From Pseudogemmobacter hezensis (GTDB lineage Bacteria; Pseudomonadota; Alphaproteobacteria; Rhodobacterales; Rhodobacteraceae): 64,000 bases of DNA. This document shows positions 53,771 through 63,636 of this stretch, piece by piece. The DNA lies in NCBI RefSeq assembly GCF_013155295.1, contig NZ_JABJXT010000003.1:308594-372593 (forward strand), in the 5' to 3' direction. How positions within the stretch are numbered: position 1 is the first letter of the stretch; each line of letters starts with the position of its first letter. A program made the position numbers and the translations under genes. Under the pieces are notes generated by a model. It worked only from the letters and a program-made list of their open reading frames with translations, was not told the origin of the DNA and searched no databases.

Positions 53771-54225
53771 GCAACGGGATAAATGCAGGCAGCAGCGATC
53801 AGGTGCTGCACGCCTCTTCGGTGGCGATTGCGGGGCGGGCACTGTTGATTCTTGGCCCCTCGGGGGCGGGAAAATCATCGCTTGCGCTGCGGCTGATCGC
53901 CTTTGGCGCGCAGCTGATCGCCGATGACCGCACCAGGATCTGCCTGCAGGGGGGGCAGCTGCTGGCGGCCTGCCCCTCGGATACGATTCGCGGCCTGATT
54001 GAGGCGCGGGGCCTTGGGATCTTGCGCATAAATCCAGGTGATCTGGCATCCGGCCCGCTGCCGGTGGCGCTGGCGGTTGATCTGGGGCGCAGCGAGAGCG
54101 AGAGATTACCGCCGCGCCGCCATATTGATTTGCTGGGATATGAACTGCCGCTTGTGCTGCGGCCGCAAAATGAGCATCTTGCTGAAGGATTACTCGCCCT
54201 GATGAAGGGCGCGCGGCAGGAGTGA
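53767..54225 (+). CDS. hprK: HPr kinase/phosphorylase, short alphaproteobacterial form
   Basis: 152 aa, only the C-terminal catalytic domain of the Gram-positive enzyme (which is about 310 aa). Walker A GPSGAGKSS (residues 30-38) and the LIADDRTRI segment are visible. It phosphorylates a Ser of HPr and links the PTS-like chain to ChvG/ChvI. The start is TTG 53767, which overlaps the chvG stop (TTGA) and gives [10 protein letters not shown]; no ATG or GTG is available before the Walker motif. It ends 3 nt before rapZ. Confidence 0.9.
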   Translation: MSNGINAGSSDQVLHASSVAIAGRALLILGPSGAGKSSLALRLIAFGAQLIADDRTRICLQGGQLLAACPSDTIRGLIEARGLGILRINPGDLASGPLPVALAVDLGRSESERLPPRRHIDLLGYELPLVLRPQNEHLAEGLLALMKGARQE

Positions 54226-54228
54226 GCC

Positions 54229-55197
54229 ATGGACGCCTCTTTGCAGGGGGCCCTGCAGACAGCCGGGATGCTGCGGGAAGACACGTCAGGGGATGACCCC
54301 TCACGAGAGTTCAGACTGGTTCTGGTCACCGGCCCCTCGGGCGCCGGGCGAACCACGGCGATCCGCGTCCTGGAAGATCTGGGATATGAGGTGATCGATA
54401 ATATCCCCCTCAGCCTGATCCCGCGCCTGCTGGAGGGCACCCCCCCTGATCGTCCGCTTGCCCTGGGGCTGGATGTCAGGAACCGCGACTTCAACGCGAC
54501 CGCGCTGATCGAGCTGATCGATACGATGGTGCGCGATCCGGCGGTGGTGCCGATGGTGCTTTACCTGGATTGCGCCGGGCCCGAACTGATCCGCCGTTTC
54601 TCTGAAACCCGCCGCCGCCATCCGCTGGCCCCGAATGAAACCCCGACCGAGGGCATTCAGCGCGAGCTGGACCTGCTGGCCCCGATTCGGGTGCGGGCCG
54701 ATCTGCTGATCGACACCACGGATCTGACCCCCCATGACCTGAAGGCCGAGATAAAACGCTGGTTTGAACCGGCAAAGGCAGGCAAGCTGGCGGTCTCGCT
54801 GCAAAGCTTCAGCTATCGGCGGGGCCTGCCGCGTGGGGTGGATATGGTGTTTGACTGCCGCTTTTTGCGCAATCCGCATTGGCAGCCGGGGCTGCGGGCG
54901 CTGGACGGGCGTGACGCTCTGGTGCAGGATTTCCTGGCAAAGGATCCGAATTTCGCGCCTTTTCTGGCAAAGCTGCGCGATCTGACGGAATTTCTGCTGC
55001 CCGCCCAGATCGATGAGGGCAAGGCGCATCTGGCGATTGGCTTTGGCTGCACCGGCGGGCAACACCGCTCGGTTGCAATGGTGGAATTGATGGGGCGTGC
55101 CCTTGCACAGGCTGGCTGGCCGGTGTCAAAACGGCACAGGGAACTGGAACGCAAGGCCGGCGAGAGCGCTGGCCCAGCTGACAAGGTGTCTGCTTGA
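54229..55197 (+). CDS. rapZ: RNase adapter protein RapZ, with Arg in the P-loop
   Basis: 322 aa. N-terminal nucleotide-binding domain and C-terminal domain with [17 protein letters not shown]. In E. coli RapZ delivers the sRNA GlmZ to RNase E; its role in this group is less clear. The P-loop reads GPSGAGRTT, so the usual Lys is Arg41; relatives in this family, as I recall, often show the same, so it may bind nucleotide differently. ATG 54229 is preceded by CAGGAG. It is in the chvI-chvG-hprK-rapZ-EIIA-HPr run, and its stop overlaps the next start. Confidence 0.93.
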   Translation: MDASLQGALQTAGMLREDTSGDDPSREFRLVLVTGPSGAGRTTAIRVLEDLGYEVIDNIPLSLIPRLLEGTPPDRPLALGLDVRNRDFNATALIELIDTMVRDPAVVPMVLYLDCAGPELIRRFSETRRRHPLAPNETPTEGIQRELDLLAPIRVRADLLIDTTDLTPHDLKAEIKRWFEPAKAGKLAVSLQSFSYRRGLPRGVDMVFDCRFLRNPHWQPGLRALDGRDALVQDFLAKDPNFAPFLAKLRDLTEFLLPAQIDEGKAHLAIGFGCTGGQHRSVAMVELMGRALAQAGWPVSKRHRELERKAGESAGPADKVSA

Positions 55198-55589
55198 TCG
55201 GGATTGTAATTGTCGCCCACGGAGGGCTTGCGCGGGAATATCTTGCCGCGGTCGAGCATGTCGTGGGCAAACAGGACGGTATGATCGCCATTGCGATCGA
55301 GGATGAGCATGATCGCAACGCCAAACAGGCGGAAATCATTGCGGCGGCCAATTCTGTCGATCTGGGTGATGGGGTCGTGGTGGTGACCGATATGTTCGGG
55401 GGCTCGCCCTCTAACCTGTCTTTGCCTGCCTGCACGGCCTCGGGGCGGCGCATCCTTTATGGGGCCAACCTGCCGATGCTGATCAAACTGGCGAAATCGC
55501 GCGACCTGCCGGTGCCAGAGGCGGTGGCGGCAGCGCTGGATGCGGGGCGCAAATATATCAACAGCCTCGACCTGGGCGGCGGGATCTGA
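55194..55589 (+). CDS. PTS mannose-family EIIA component
   Basis: 131 aa cytoplasmic phosphocarrier. Phosphorylatable His9 in [11 protein letters not shown]; family segment [17 protein letters not shown]. No sugar-transporting EIIB/C subunit is nearby, so it is a regulatory EIIA (PTS-Ntr-like) that exchanges phosphate with HPr. The start is TTG 55194, overlapping the rapZ stop (TTGA) and placing His9 at the normal distance; no ATG/GTG alternative is suitable. Confidence 0.92.
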   Translation: MIGIVIVAHGGLAREYLAAVEHVVGKQDGMIAIAIEDEHDRNAKQAEIIAAANSVDLGDGVVVVTDMFGGSPSNLSLPACTASGRRILYGANLPMLIKLAKSRDLPVPEAVAAALDAGRKYINSLDLGGGI

Positions 55590-55708
55590 GCCGGACGATT
55601 TTGATTCGGCGCGATTGATCCGGGATGATCCGGGGCGCTACACTTTCAGGCGGCAGATCGGGGCATGCCCCTGACATCAAAGCCGGGTCTATTTTCAGGG
55701 GACATGTT

Positions 55709-55972
55709 TTGCGGACTTTCAGGATCGTCAATGAAAAGGGGCTGCATGCCCGCGCCTCGGCGAAATTCGTCGAGACGGTAGAGGCCCATGATGCCGACGC
55801 CCTGGTCATGAAAGACGGGATGGAGGTTTCTGGCGATTCCATCATGGGGCTTTTGATGCTGGCGGCCTCGCGCGGGACGGCGATTGATGTCACCACATCC
55901 GGCCCCGAGGCGGAGAAACTTGCCGATGCGCTGGAGGCACTGGTTGCCGGGCGCTTCGGAGAGGATTATTGA
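55709..55972 (+). CDS. ptsH: Phosphocarrier protein HPr
   Basis: 87 aa with the chosen start TTG 55709, the usual HPr length. Phosphorylated His13 in NEKGLHARAS and regulatory Ser44 in SGDSIMGLLML, the expected target of the HprK encoded three genes upstream. AGGGGAC lies 7 nt before the TTG. An ATG at 55625 would add 28 residues of no similarity (MIRGATLSGGRS), so it is rejected. The protein relays phosphate from enzyme I (not in the window) to EIIA and acts as a regulator. Confidence 0.93.
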   Translation: MRTFRIVNEKGLHARASAKFVETVEAHDADALVMKDGMEVSGDSIMGLLMLAASRGTAIDVTTSGPEAEKLADALEALVAGRFGEDY

Positions 55973-56047
55973 GAGGCGGTCAGCCCGGATGAACGGGGCC
56001 GCTTTTCGGCTCTGGTTTCGGGCGAACACGCTGAGGATCGTCGCTTC

Positions 56048-56977
56048 GTGACTGAACAAAGCCCTTCTGCCGAGAAATCGACGCCAGCTGCGCCCGTCGA
56101 GCCGTCGACATCTGCTGCCCATGCCGGGCAGCCGGCGCCTGCTGTGCCGGTCGAAAAAGCCTATGACATGCGGCGGCTGTCCTATGCGGGCACCTTTCGC
56201 AATCCGTTCAAGGCCAATACGATCCGCACCATCGAATGGCTGACCGCGAAGATCCAGCTCTTGCGGCTGATCCGCAGCTTTGAGAAATCCGGGGCCCCCT
56301 TTGGTGCGCCTTTCTGGCCCAAGGCGATCCGCCATATGGGCATCCGGATCGACACGCCGCCCGAGGAAATCGCCCGCATCCCGGCCACTGGCCCGGTGGT
56401 GGTGGTGGCCAATCACCCCTCTGGCCTGGTCGATGGGATGATCATGGCCGAGATGATCACCCGGGTGCGGCCGGATTTCAAAATCCTGACCCGCTCGCTT
56501 TTGACCGGCATCCCCGAGGTCGAGGAATTCATGATCCCCGTCCCCTTCCCGCATGAGGAAAATGCGCGCGAAGAGGGGTTGAAGATGCGCAATGAGACCA
56601 TGGCGCAGCTGAAACGCGGTGGCGTTATCATCCTGTTCCCGGCCGGAAAAGTGGCGATGTCAGAGACATATTTCGGCCCCGCGATTGAGGCCGAATGGAA
56701 CGTCTTCACCCATAAGATCGTGAAATCGACCGGGGCCACCATCCTGCCGATCTATTTCCCGGGCCAGAACAGCCGCAGCTTTCTGATCGCCAACAAACTG
56801 TCTGACACGCTGCGCCAGGGGCTTTTGCTGCGCGAAATCAAGCGCGCGCTTTTCAAACCGCAGCGCCCCTATATCGGCCAGCCGATTGCCGCAGATGAGC
56901 TGAAGAAATGGGAGGGGAACCCGCGTGGCTTCCTCGCCTGGCTGCGAGAGCATACTTTGTCGCTGGGCAAAGGCTAA
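56048..56977 (+). CDS. Lysophospholipid acyltransferase family protein
   Basis: 309 aa PlsC-like acyltransferase. Catalytic motif HX4D as NHPSGLVDG (residues about 123-131), then ILTRSLLTGIPEV, and the glycerophosphate-binding FPAGK. The N-terminal ~45 residues are a Pro/Ala/Ser-rich extension. It probably acylates a lipid precursor at the inner membrane; close relatives include putative haemolysin- and OlsA-like enzymes, so the acceptor is open. GTG 56048 is the start used. It follows ptsH by 75 nt and ends at a strong terminator, closing the chvI operon region. Confidence 0.87.
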   Translation: MTEQSPSAEKSTPAAPVEPSTSAAHAGQPAPAVPVEKAYDMRRLSYAGTFRNPFKANTIRTIEWLTAKIQLLRLIRSFEKSGAPFGAPFWPKAIRHMGIRIDTPPEEIARIPATGPVVVVANHPSGLVDGMIMAEMITRVRPDFKILTRSLLTGIPEVEEFMIPVPFPHEENAREEGLKMRNETMAQLKRGGVIILFPAGKVAMSETYFGPAIEAEWNVFTHKIVKSTGATILPIYFPGQNSRSFLIANKLSDTLRQGLLLREIKRALFKPQRPYIGQPIAADELKKWEGNPRGFLAWLREHTLSLGKG

Positions 56978-56993
56978 ACTGCAGAGCGCATTG

Positions 56994-57026
56994 AAAAAGG
57001 CCAGGCTCTCGTGAGCCTGGCCTTTT
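56994..57026. terminator. Bidirectional terminator between acyltransferase and sugar ABC operon
   Basis: AAAAGGCCAGGCTC / GAGCCTGGCCTTTT perfect stem with TCGT loop; both strands end in T runs, serving the two convergent genes. Confidence 0.85.
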
Positions 57027-57043
57027 CATTTCGTTAAACCGGC

Positions 57044-58105
57044 TTAGCCCAGGGCCGCCTGGGCCCTTAGCGCGACTTTGGCCTGCAGGCGTTGCTGCGC
57101 CTGGTCGATCACCACGGCACCGACGATCACCAGCCCCTTGATCACCGTCTGCCAGAAGGCCGAGACGCCCATCATCACCAGCCCGTCCGACAGCACGCCG
57201 ATCACAAAGGCGCCCACAATCGTGCCGCCGATCCGCCCGCGCCCGCCCGACATCGAGGTGCCGCCCAGCACTGCCGCCGCAATAGCGTTCAGCTCGAAGG
57301 TGTCGCCGGTCGCGGGATGCGATGCCACCAGCTGCGAGGCGATGATCAGCCCGACCATGGCCGCGCAAAAACCCGAGAACATATAGACGAAATACTTGAT
57401 GCGGGTGACCTTGACCCCTGACAGGGCCGCGGCCTTTTCATTGCCGCCCACCGCATAGATATAGCGCCCCAGTGGCGTGCGACGCGAGATATAGGCGGCA
57501 AACAGGCCAATCGCCACCAGCATCCAGATTGAGACCGGGATGCCCAGCATGTCTCCGGCGCCGATCCAGCGGAAGGTGTCAGAGCCATATTCCGGGTTGC
57601 CGTTCAGATTGGCGAAGGTGCGCCCCTCAGAGGACAGCATCGCCGCCCCCCGCGCGATGTAAAGCGTGCCCAGCGTGGCGATAAAGGGCGCGACGTTCAG
57701 TTTGGTGATCAGAAAGGCGTTCACCGCCCCCACCAGAACGCCGACACCCGCGACGATCAGCACAATCTCAAAGGTATTGAACTGGATCGACCAGCCAAGC
57801 CCCAGATTGATCCCGTTCAGGATCAGCCAGCCCGCCACCATGCCGCAAAGCCCGACGATAGAGCCGACGGAAAGGTCGATCCCGCCCGAGATGATAACGA
57901 AGGTCATGCCGATGGCCAGGATCGCATTGATCGCCACATGTTTCGACATGATCACGATATTGGCCGCTGACAGGAAGTTCGGCGCGGCAAATGAAAAGAA
58001 CACAAAGACCAGGATCAGCGCGATAAAGGTGCGGGCCTGCAGGATCAGCAGCAGCATGCTGCCGGAATCGACCCGGGCTGCGGTTGGATTGGTGGTGTCG
58101 GTCAT
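57044..58105 (-). CDS. Sugar-type ABC permease, RbsC-like
   Basis: 353 aa inner-membrane permease of the ribose/xylose (CUT2) class, with eight to ten helices. Family segments: GGIDLSVGSIVGLCGM, AVNAFLITKLNVAPFIATLGTLYIARG and AAAVLGGTSMSGGRGRIGGTIVGAFVIGVL. CUT2 systems use one permease as a homodimer, which fits the operon having one. It is the last gene; ATG 58105 overlaps the ATPase stop (ATGA). Substrate probably a pentose or small polyol; not decidable. Confidence 0.93.
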   Translation of the reverse strand: MTDTTNPTAARVDSGSMLLLILQARTFIALILVFVFFSFAAPNFLSAANIVIMSKHVAINAILAIGMTFVIISGGIDLSVGSIVGLCGMVAGWLILNGINLGLGWSIQFNTFEIVLIVAGVGVLVGAVNAFLITKLNVAPFIATLGTLYIARGAAMLSSEGRTFANLNGNPEYGSDTFRWIGAGDMLGIPVSIWMLVAIGLFAAYISRRTPLGRYIYAVGGNEKAAALSGVKVTRIKYFVYMFSGFCAAMVGLIIASQLVASHPATGDTFELNAIAAAVLGGTSMSGGRGRIGGTIVGAFVIGVLSDGLVMMGVSAFWQTVIKGLVIVGAVVIDQAQQRLQAKVALRAQAALG

Positions 58106-59763
58106 CTGCTCGCGTCCTCCGCCGCGTGAATTTCAGTGCCGCGCCCTTCCGGGCCTGCGGCGGGGGAATGGGGCTGGGCGGGCGGATGCCCGCTTCCGTG
58201 TCCGCCTCCGTGCCCGCCCCCATGTCCTCTGGCTGATGCCTCGATCAGCTTTGTCTCGGTGGCGTCAGCGATATCGAACATGCCCGAGATGCGGCCGTTC
58301 GACATGACGATGATGCGGTCGGATAGCTGCATGACCTCTTCCAGGTCTGAGGTCACGAAGATGATCCCCAGCCCGTCGGCGGCCAGTTTGCGCATGACGC
58401 GAAACACCTCGGCCTTGGCGCCGATATCAATCCCACGCGAAGGCTCGTCCATCAGCAAGACGCTGGGCCCGGTCATCAGGGCTTTGGAAATAACCACTTT
58501 TTGCTGATTTCCGCCCGAAAGGGATGAGACCTCATGCTCGGGGCTGGCGATTTTCACGGTCATCCGGCGGATGAAATCGCGCACCACGCCCAGCTCGCGT
58601 TTCAGCGAAAGATGGATGCCTTTGGTCAGCGCGCTGAGGCTGGAAAGCGTCATGTTTTCGCGGATCGGCAGGATCTGGATCAGACCGTCGCGCTTGCGAT
58701 CCTCGGGGATCAGGGCGATGCCGCGGGCGATCCGCCCGGCGACAGAAGGGTCGCTGACGCGCTCGCCGCGGACATAGATCTCGCCTTTATAGGTGGTATT
58801 GCCGCCGATGATGCATTCCAGAAGCTCGGTGCGGCCCGCGCCCATCAGCCCGTAAATGCCAAGGATTTCGCCCTCGCGCAGGCTGAGCGAGACATCATCG
58901 ACATCAAAGCTGCCGTGGCTGTTCGGGGCGCGGATATGTTCCAGCCGCAGCACCTCGGGGCCGAAATCATGGGCGATTTCCTTGGCGAAATCCTTCGAGC
59001 TTTCCCCGATCATATGGCGCACGATCCAGGGGATATCGACGCCTTCCATCGACTGGCTGCCGGTGATGGCGCCATCGCGCAGAACGGTGATGTAATCGCC
59101 GACGCGGATCAGCTCGTCCATGCGGTGCGAGATATAGACGATGCCGACGCCCTGGCCGCGCAGATCGTCGATCACCCGGAAGAGGATCTCGACCTCTGCC
59201 GCTGACAGCGCCGAGGTCGGCTCGTCCAGGATCAGGATGCGGGCATTTTGCGCCAGGCTTTTGGCGATCTCGACGATCTGCTGCTGGCCGACCTTCAGAT
59301 CGCCGACCGGGGTGTCGGGGTCGATATCCTGCTCCAGCCGCCGCATCAGGGCGCGGGTTTCCTCGCGCAGGCTGGCCATGTCGATGTCAAAGCCGGCGCG
59401 GGTTTTTTCGCGGGTGATGAAGATGTTCTCTGTCACCGTCATGTTCGGGAAGAGGTTCAGCTCCTGGAAGATCATGCCGATCCCGTGGCGGGCGGCATCC
59501 TTGGTCGAGGTCAGAACCACATCGCGGCCGTCGATGGTGATGCGGCCGCTGGTCAGACGCTCGACCCCGGCGATCACCTTCATCATCGTCGATTTTCCGG
59601 CGCCGTTCTCGCCGACCAGCACATTGACCGCGCCCATGCGCAGGTCGAAATCGACGTTTTTCAGCGCCCTGGTGCCGGGATAGACCTTTACACCATCGCG
59701 GATCGTCAGGCCGATCGGGTGCTTTTCTGCCTGATCTGTTGGGGCCATGCTTGTTGCGGCCAT
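58102..59763 (-). CDS. Sugar-type ABC double ATPase, RbsA-like, with His-rich tail
   Basis: 553 aa two-cassette ATPase of the CUT2 class. Cassette 1: GENGAGKST, VGQQQIVEIAKSLAQ, LILDEPTSAL. Cassette 2: GLMGAGRTELLE (the Arg is usual in RbsA), LSGGNQQKVVISKAL, LLMDEPSRGIDIGAK. The C-terminus continues past the normal end with a Gly/His-rich tail (GHGGGHGGGHGSGHPPAQPH) followed by a Pro/Ala segment, about 45 residues in total. This is not typical and might bind metal. ATG 59763 gives MAATSMAPT and lies 1 nt after the DUF2291 gene stop (TGAGATG); more upstream starts are rejected. Confidence 0.92.
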   Translation of the reverse strand: MAATSMAPTDQAEKHPIGLTIRDGVKVYPGTRALKNVDFDLRMGAVNVLVGENGAGKSTMMKVIAGVERLTSGRITIDGRDVVLTSTKDAARHGIGMIFQELNLFPNMTVTENIFITREKTRAGFDIDMASLREETRALMRRLEQDIDPDTPVGDLKVGQQQIVEIAKSLAQNARILILDEPTSALSAAEVEILFRVIDDLRGQGVGIVYISHRMDELIRVGDYITVLRDGAITGSQSMEGVDIPWIVRHMIGESSKDFAKEIAHDFGPEVLRLEHIRAPNSHGSFDVDDVSLSLREGEILGIYGLMGAGRTELLECIIGGNTTYKGEIYVRGERVSDPSVAGRIARGIALIPEDRKRDGLIQILPIRENMTLSSLSALTKGIHLSLKRELGVVRDFIRRMTVKIASPEHEVSSLSGGNQQKVVISKALMTGPSVLLMDEPSRGIDIGAKAEVFRVMRKLAADGLGIIFVTSDLEEVMQLSDRIIVMSNGRISGMFDIADATETKLIEASARGHGGGHGGGHGSGHPPAQPHSPAAGPEGRGTEIHAAEDASR

Positions 59764-59764
59764 C

Positions 59765-60415
59765 TCAGCCCCCATAGCTGAGGGCGGTCGGCACCAGCTC
59801 GATCTTTTCGCCCTTGCCCTGCAGGGTAAAGACGCCCTCGAACTGCACCTGCTGGCCGATGATATCGCCCTCGGGGAAGGGGGTGCGCTTATGCGCCTCG
59901 GCGTTGAAAGCATTGGCCAATTTGGCAAATTCGATCTGGTCGCGGAAATCGGTGAAGACCACGAAGGGCATGGCGTCGCGGATCGCGGTGCCGCGGATCA
60001 CCGGGCCCAGCTGGATGGTCAGATCGCCTTTTCCATCGCCGTCGGTGTCGACCTCAAGTTTCGCGGCGCGGCTGTCGGTCTTGCCGCCGGTGATCACGCC
60101 CTCGCCTGTAACAGCGAAATTCCAGGGATTGCTGTCGCCCTGGGGGCGCAGCCCATGCGCGGCCCCGGCTGCAGACGGGTCTGCGGCCAGTTGTTGGCGC
60201 AGATCGCGCAACGGCAGCCGTTTGCCCGCGATCACAGGCAGAACGCGCGGCTCCCAGGCGTCGGCGGCATAGGCCTGCATCCGCTCATCATCGCTTTGGC
60301 CAGCGGCTGTGGCCCCTGCCTCATTCGGGTCTGGATCGGGCACGATTTTGCAGCCCGCCAGCCCAAGGCCAAGCGCAAGACAAAAGACAGAGACACCAAA
60401 GGCGGATCGTGGCAC
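59765..60415 (-). CDS. DUF2291 lipoprotein of a sugar ABC operon
   Basis: 216 aa exported lipoprotein: signal with lipobox LAGC (Cys22), then a soluble domain with KIVPDPDPNEAG, IRGTAIRDAMPFVVFTDFRDQIEFAKLANAFN and QQVQFEGVF. These segments match the DUF2291 family, which is nearly always encoded inside CUT2 sugar transporter operons; its task is not established to my knowledge. It lies between the binding protein (after a hairpin) and the ATPase, spacing 1 nt to the latter. Confidence 0.85.
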   Translation of the reverse strand: MPRSAFGVSVFCLALGLGLAGCKIVPDPDPNEAGATAAGQSDDERMQAYAADAWEPRVLPVIAGKRLPLRDLRQQLAADPSAAGAAHGLRPQGDSNPWNFAVTGEGVITGGKTDSRAAKLEVDTDGDGKGDLTIQLGPVIRGTAIRDAMPFVVFTDFRDQIEFAKLANAFNAEAHKRTPFPEGDIIGQQVQFEGVFTLQGKGEKIELVPTALSYGG

Positions 60416-60447
60416 GCGTCATTTCCTCAGGGTAGACTTGCAGAACG

Positions 60448-60477
60448 GCATGCCCCCGAAGCGGTTCAGGGGCATGC
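60448..60477 (-). other. Intercistronic hairpin after the sugar-binding protein gene
   Basis: Perfect 9-bp stem GCATGCCCC / GGGGCATGC (60448-60456 with 60469-60477), 12-nt loop, and no T run on the minus strand. It lies between the binding-protein stop and the DUF2291 start. Such hairpins commonly protect the 5' part of the mRNA so that binding protein is made in excess. Confidence 0.65.
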
Positions 60478-60503
60478 AGATGTCATCAGGAATGCGGGTG
60501 CGC

Positions 60504-61709
<1,206 letters not shown>

Positions 61710-62585
61710 TTAGCGGGTGGGGACAGGGGTCTCGCCACGATAATCATAGAAGCCGCGCTGCGACTTTCGGCCCAGCCAACCGGCCTCGACATATTTGGTC
61801 AAAAGCGGGCAGGGGCGGTATTTGGTATCGGCCAGCCCATCATAAAGCACATTCATAATCGCAAGGCAGGTGTCGAGACCGATGAAATCGGCCAACTCCA
61901 GCGGGCCCATCGGATGGTTTGCGCCCAGCTTCAGCGCCTCATCAATCGAGCGCACATTTCCGACCCCTTCATAAAGCGTATAGACCGCCTCATTGATCAT
62001 CGGAATCAGGATCCGGTTGACGATAAAGGCGGGAAAATCCTCGGCCGAGGCGGCGGTTTTGCCCAGTTTTTCCACCACCGCATGCAAGGCGTCATAGGTC
62101 TGCTGATCGGTGGCGATGCCGCGGATCAACTCGACCAGCTGCATGACCGGGACCGGGTTCATGAAGTGAAAGCCCATGAACTTCTCGGGGCGGTCGGTGC
62201 GCGAGGCCAGACGGGTGATCGAAATGGACGAGGTGTTCGAGGTCAGAATGGTTTCGGGTTTCAGATGCGGCAACAGCTCATCAAAGATCGCCTGCTTGAC
62301 TGATTCGCGTTCGGTCGCAGCCTCGATCACCAGGTCGGTCTGTCCCAGATCCCCCAGGTTCAATGTGGTGGCGATGCGGTCCATCGCCGCCTGCTTTTCG
62401 TCTGCGCTGATCTTCCCGCGAGAGACCTGGCGGTCGAGATTGCGTCCGATCACGGTGATCGCATTGGTTAACGAGGCCTCGCTGATGTCATTCAGCAAGA
62501 CCTTATACCCGGCCAGCGCAAAGACATGGGCGATGCCGTTGCCCATCTGCCCCGCGCCTACGATGCCGACCAAACGGATGTCCAT
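61710..62585 (-). CDS. 3-hydroxybutyryl-CoA dehydrogenase
   Basis: 291 aa NAD(P)-dependent enzyme oxidising 3-hydroxyacyl-CoA (reduction in the reverse sense). N-terminal Rossmann motif GIVGAGQMGNGIAHVFALAGYKVLLND, HFMNPVPVMQLVELIRG with the catalytic His, and the dimerisation domain with NRILIPMINEAVYTLYEGV and GANHPMGPLELADFIGLD. Normal length. It lies after etfBA on the same strand with a terminator between, an association found in fatty-acid and butanoate metabolism. Its physiological use (butyrate, PHB or paa-type degradation) is open. Confidence 0.95.
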   Translation of the reverse strand: MDIRLVGIVGAGQMGNGIAHVFALAGYKVLLNDISEASLTNAITVIGRNLDRQVSRGKISADEKQAAMDRIATTLNLGDLGQTDLVIEAATERESVKQAIFDELLPHLKPETILTSNTSSISITRLASRTDRPEKFMGFHFMNPVPVMQLVELIRGIATDQQTYDALHAVVEKLGKTAASAEDFPAFIVNRILIPMINEAVYTLYEGVGNVRSIDEALKLGANHPMGPLELADFIGLDTCLAIMNVLYDGLADTKYRPCPLLTKYVEAGWLGRKSQRGFYDYRGETPVPTR

Positions 62586-62674
62586 GATACGCCCCTCTTT
62601 GTTTTCGCGCTGAGATTAGGCCTGCATCTGACTATCGGCAAGCCCGGGCCCCGCGAGTTCGCCTGGGGCAGTGC

Positions 62675-62701
62675 AAAAGGGCGCCCGATGGGCGCCCTTT
62701 T
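62675..62701 (-). terminator. Terminator of etfBA
   Basis: AAAAGGGCGCC / GGCGCCCTTTT stem around CGAT, 15 nt after the etfA stop. The minus-strand tail is TTTTGC. Confidence 0.8.
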
Positions 62702-62715
62702 GTTGATAATGGGGG

Positions 62716-63636
62716 TCAGAGTTTTTCAGTCAGCTCTGGCACGAGTGTGAACAGGTCTCCGACCAGGCCATAATCGGCGACCTGGAAGATCGGGGCCTCT
62801 TCGTCCTTGTTGATCGCGACGATCACCTTTGAATCCTTCATCCCCGCAAGATGCTGGATCGCACCCGAGATGCCAACGGCGACGTAAAGATCCGGGGCCA
62901 CAACTTTCCCGGTCTGGCCAACCTGCCAGTCGTTCGGGGCGTAACCCGAATCCACCGCCGCGCGCGACGCGCCCACGGCCGCGTTCAGCTTGTCGGCCAG
63001 CTTCTCGATCACCGCGAAGCTTTCTTTCGAGCCGACCCCACGTCCACCCGACACGACGATCTTCGCCGAGGTCAGTTCAGGGCGATCAGAGGCTGCGACC
63101 CGATCCTCAACGAAAGAGGAAAGGCCGTCAGTCGCCGGGCCATTAACCGCATCAACCGCCGCAGAGCCGCCAGCATCTGCAGCCGCGAAGGCAGCTGTGC
63201 GCACCGAAAAGACCTTCTTCGCGTCCGAAGATTTCACCGTCTGAATCGCGTTGCCAGCGTATATTGGCCGCTCAAAGGTTTCAGAATCGATAACGGCGGT
63301 CACATCCGTGATCACCATCACATCCAGCAAAGCCGCGACTCGGGGCAGGATGTTCTTGGAAAACGCGGTCGCAGCGCCCGCAATATGGCTATAGTCGGCG
63401 GCGATCGAGACGATCAGCGCCGCGACAGGCTCTGCCAGCCCATGCGCAAAGCCCGCATCGGCAGCATTGAGCACCTTCGAGACGCCGCTCAGTTTCGCAG
63501 CCTCTGCTGCGGCTGCCGCCGGGCCGGGCACCAGGAGGTGAACGTCACCCAGCGATTTCACCGCCGTTAGGGCTTTGGCAACCGAATCGGTGGCAAGCTG
63601 GCCTTCGTTCACATCAGCAATCAGGAGAACGGTCAT
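62716..63636 (-). CDS. etfA: Electron transfer flavoprotein alpha subunit
   Basis: 306 aa FAD-binding subunit. It passes electrons from acyl-CoA and other dehydrogenases to ETF-quinone oxidoreductase. The C-terminal FAD domain is clear: [48 protein letters not shown] and [22 protein letters not shown] 63636 overlaps the etfB stop by one nucleotide (TGATG). Normal family length. Confidence 0.97.
   Translation of the reverse strand: MTVLLIADVNEGQLATDSVAKALTAVKSLGDVHLLVPGPAAAAAEAAKLSGVSKVLNAADAGFAHGLAEPVAALIVSIAADYSHIAGAATAFSKNILPRVAALLDVMVITDVTAVIDSETFERPIYAGNAIQTVKSSDAKKVFSVRTAAFAAADAGGSAAVDAVNGPATDGLSSFVEDRVAASDRPELTSAKIVVSGGRGVGSKESFAVIEKLADKLNAAVGASRAAVDSGYAPNDWQVGQTGKVVAPDLYVAVGISGAIQHLAGMKDSKVIVAINKDEEAPIFQVADYGLVGDLFTLVPELTEKL

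Noticed and set aside
58840..58880. Arg instead of Lys in the second P-loop of the sugar ABC ATPase (GAGRTE)
   Set aside because: This is the usual form in RbsA-type second cassettes, so not a lesion.
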